A stretch of 48,910 nucleotides of DNA. Origin: a virus. The stretch spans positions 1 through 48,910 of the IMG/VR virus record IMGVR_UViG_3300023112_000025; one strand, 5' to 3'. How positions within the stretch are numbered: the stretch's first letter is position 1; each line of letters opens with the position of its first letter. The notes beneath the pieces were generated by a model, which saw only the letters and a program-made list of their open reading frames with translations, did not search any database and had not been told where the DNA came from. The position numbers were made by a program, and so were the translations under genes. Below, piece by piece: positions 47,774 to 48,910 of the stretch.

Positions 47774-48910
47774 TGTGCCTCCTTGCTCTCATTTGCCTTC
47801 CTGTTCCACCGCCGCCGCCAGTGGGTTCTGTTTGCAATGCACCTACATCGCCCCACCTATCTTGGTCACCACCCAAGTCGAGGTCATTCGGCACCGCTGC
47901 TGACCTACATAAGGCGCCACCTGCTGTGTCCTTCAATTTAAAATCACTAGCTAGCGCGTAAGAACCGCCAGCGTTTAAGAATGGGTTAGCTGTCAAAGAT
48001 ATTTTACTATCAATTTGTAAATCACCGAATGTATCATAGTCTGTAACACAGTTGCCTATGGCGTTATTGTTAATATCAAAGAAAAGGCTAGTGGCAGAAT
48101 CCCCATATAGTATGCCGACAGTGGTTCCAGTATCACCGCCCCAAATTATGTTATTATGTATACTAATCTGGTTACTATCGTTAGTCTCAGGGCCCTCTGG
48201 GATTGAGATACCATTTAAAAAGTTATGTATCGTATTTTGTATGATGTCATAACCTCTTGTATTATGCCCACCAGAGGCATATATGCCATTACCTAAGTCA
48301 TTGCCGACGATTATGTTGCCTCTAATTTCAGTTGTCATATAGCCCAAAGATGCTACTATTCCAGCCTCGGCAGACACTATGAAATTATCGAGTATCTTAG
48401 AGTTTACTGTTGTGCCAATGGCAGCTCCACCGTTAGAACCTCTTGTAACTGCATTTTCAATATAATTGCATCGGGCTATCGTGCCTGCCCCTGTGATTTT
48501 CAAAGCCTCATGCCCGTAAGCATCGTCGTCGGTTTGGTTAACCTTATTGTATTCAAAGAGACATTTTGCTCCTGATACAATAACTGCAACTCCGTATACG
48601 CTCGCTACAGAAGAAGTAATTGAGAAGCTACGGAATTTCAGCATTATACCTGAGATAGTGAGGATATTCGCCCCCATAGCAATAAAAGGCATATCATAAA
48701 CTTCTAAAGCTCTGACAAAGTTGTTCGCTACTACACTAGGGTCGTATATGCACCCAGTAAATACTACCCGGTCTAAAGCTGAGCAACCAGCGTCTAATGT
48801 CTGTGCTGCTGTAGCTGATTCTGATAAATTATGTAAAACTTCCCATGAATTAAGGCTTCCGTACCCAGCTACCTCATCATTCGCAACTTCGATACCAAGA
48901 CTTGTACCAA
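47766..48910 (-). CDS. Partial beta-helix tailspike / fibre protein
   Basis: The gene extends beyond the right edge: the frame is open upstream of the first visible ATG (48692) up to 48908, with no stop. The visible 381 residues end at the C-terminus. They hold a right-handed parallel beta-helix (pectin-lyase-like) pattern: repeated IxxNxI motifs (NYIENAVTRG, ILDNFIVSAEAG, IRGNIIVGNDLGNGIYASGG, IIQNTIHNFLNGI, IHNNIIWGG), then a Gly/Arg tail (GGGGGTGRQMRARRHNV). Such proteins bind and often cleave host surface polysaccharide. No catalytic residues are assigned. Confidence 0.72.
   Translation of the reverse strand, partial: GTSLGIEVANDEVAGYGSLNSWEVLHNLSESATAAQTLDAGCSALDRVVFTGCIYDPSVVANNFVRALEVYDMPFIAMGANILTISGIMLKFRSFSITSSVASVYGVAVIVSGAKCLFEYNKVNQTDDDAYGHEALKITGAGTIARCNYIENAVTRGSNGGAAIGTTVNSKILDNFIVSAEAGIVASLGYMTTEIRGNIIVGNDLGNGIYASGGHNTRGYDIIQNTIHNFLNGISIPEGPETNDSNQISIHNNIIWGGDTGTTVGILYGDSATSLFFDINNNAIGNCVTDYDTFGDLQIDSKISLTANPFLNAGGSYALASDFKLKDTAGGALCRSAAVPNDLDLGGDQDRWGDVGALQTEPTGGGGGTGRQMRARRHNV

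Overview
The window is part of a tailed-phage genome, most likely a podovirus with a P22-like head module. The evidence is one continuous leftward block running small terminase, large terminase, portal, scaffold, coat, head-tail adaptors, a 719-residue DNA-stabilisation/tail-hub type protein, internal virion proteins and a 3293-residue giant protein, with no tape measure, sheath or tail tube. Ribosome sites are mostly AAAGGA/AGGAG and promoters are sigma70-like. A lipobox gene and a membrane-anchored transglycosylase suggest a diderm host, but the host cannot be named from the sequence. No integrase, DNA polymerase or RNA polymerase is seen, and genes run off both ends.

Left arm (1-16.9 kb, leftward): replication, recombination and accessory genes. 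In transcription order from 16.9 kb: small unknown genes with very short ORFs packed between them, a tRNA-like element just downstream of a promoter, a transglycosylase, a GHKL-type ATP-binding protein, a ParB-like protein, an 18-bp-periodic beta-helix gene, a DUF932 protein, a Cas4/RecB-like nuclease, an SSB, a NinB-like protein, a winged-helix protein, a helicase loader, a DnaB-type helicase with an unusual Walker A, a RuvC-like resolvase, a primase, a papain-like hydrolase, a lipoprotein and an XRE-type regulator.

Switch region (16.85-18.97 kb): leftward and rightward transcription diverge here. It holds about 600 bp of strongly G/T-rich DNA with TGATTTT-type direct repeats and a 16-bp direct repeat (origin candidate), a compact promoter-to-terminator small RNA, and a second promoter followed by an intrinsic terminator and a multi-helix RNA. 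That RNA leads into the only two rightward genes, which converge on the giant gene across a shared hairpin.

Right arm (19.0-48.9 kb, leftward): virion genes. The large terminase is split into ATPase and nuclease polypeptides, with a DUF2829/Tad2-type gene (Thoeris anti-defence family) sitting exactly between them. Upstream are a protein combining zinc fingers with an AT-hook, a collagen-like fibre and a partial beta-helix tailspike. The giant protein resembles polyvalent virion proteins, with an HExxH motif, a possible ADP-ribosyltransferase-like module, a GDNL...GGQA macro-like module and a C-terminal hydrophobic module.

The strongest leads are the terminase/Tad2 arrangement, the structured RNA leader of the two rightward genes, the anticodon-arm-deficient tRNA-like element, the repeat-rich G/T region and the giant multidomain protein.
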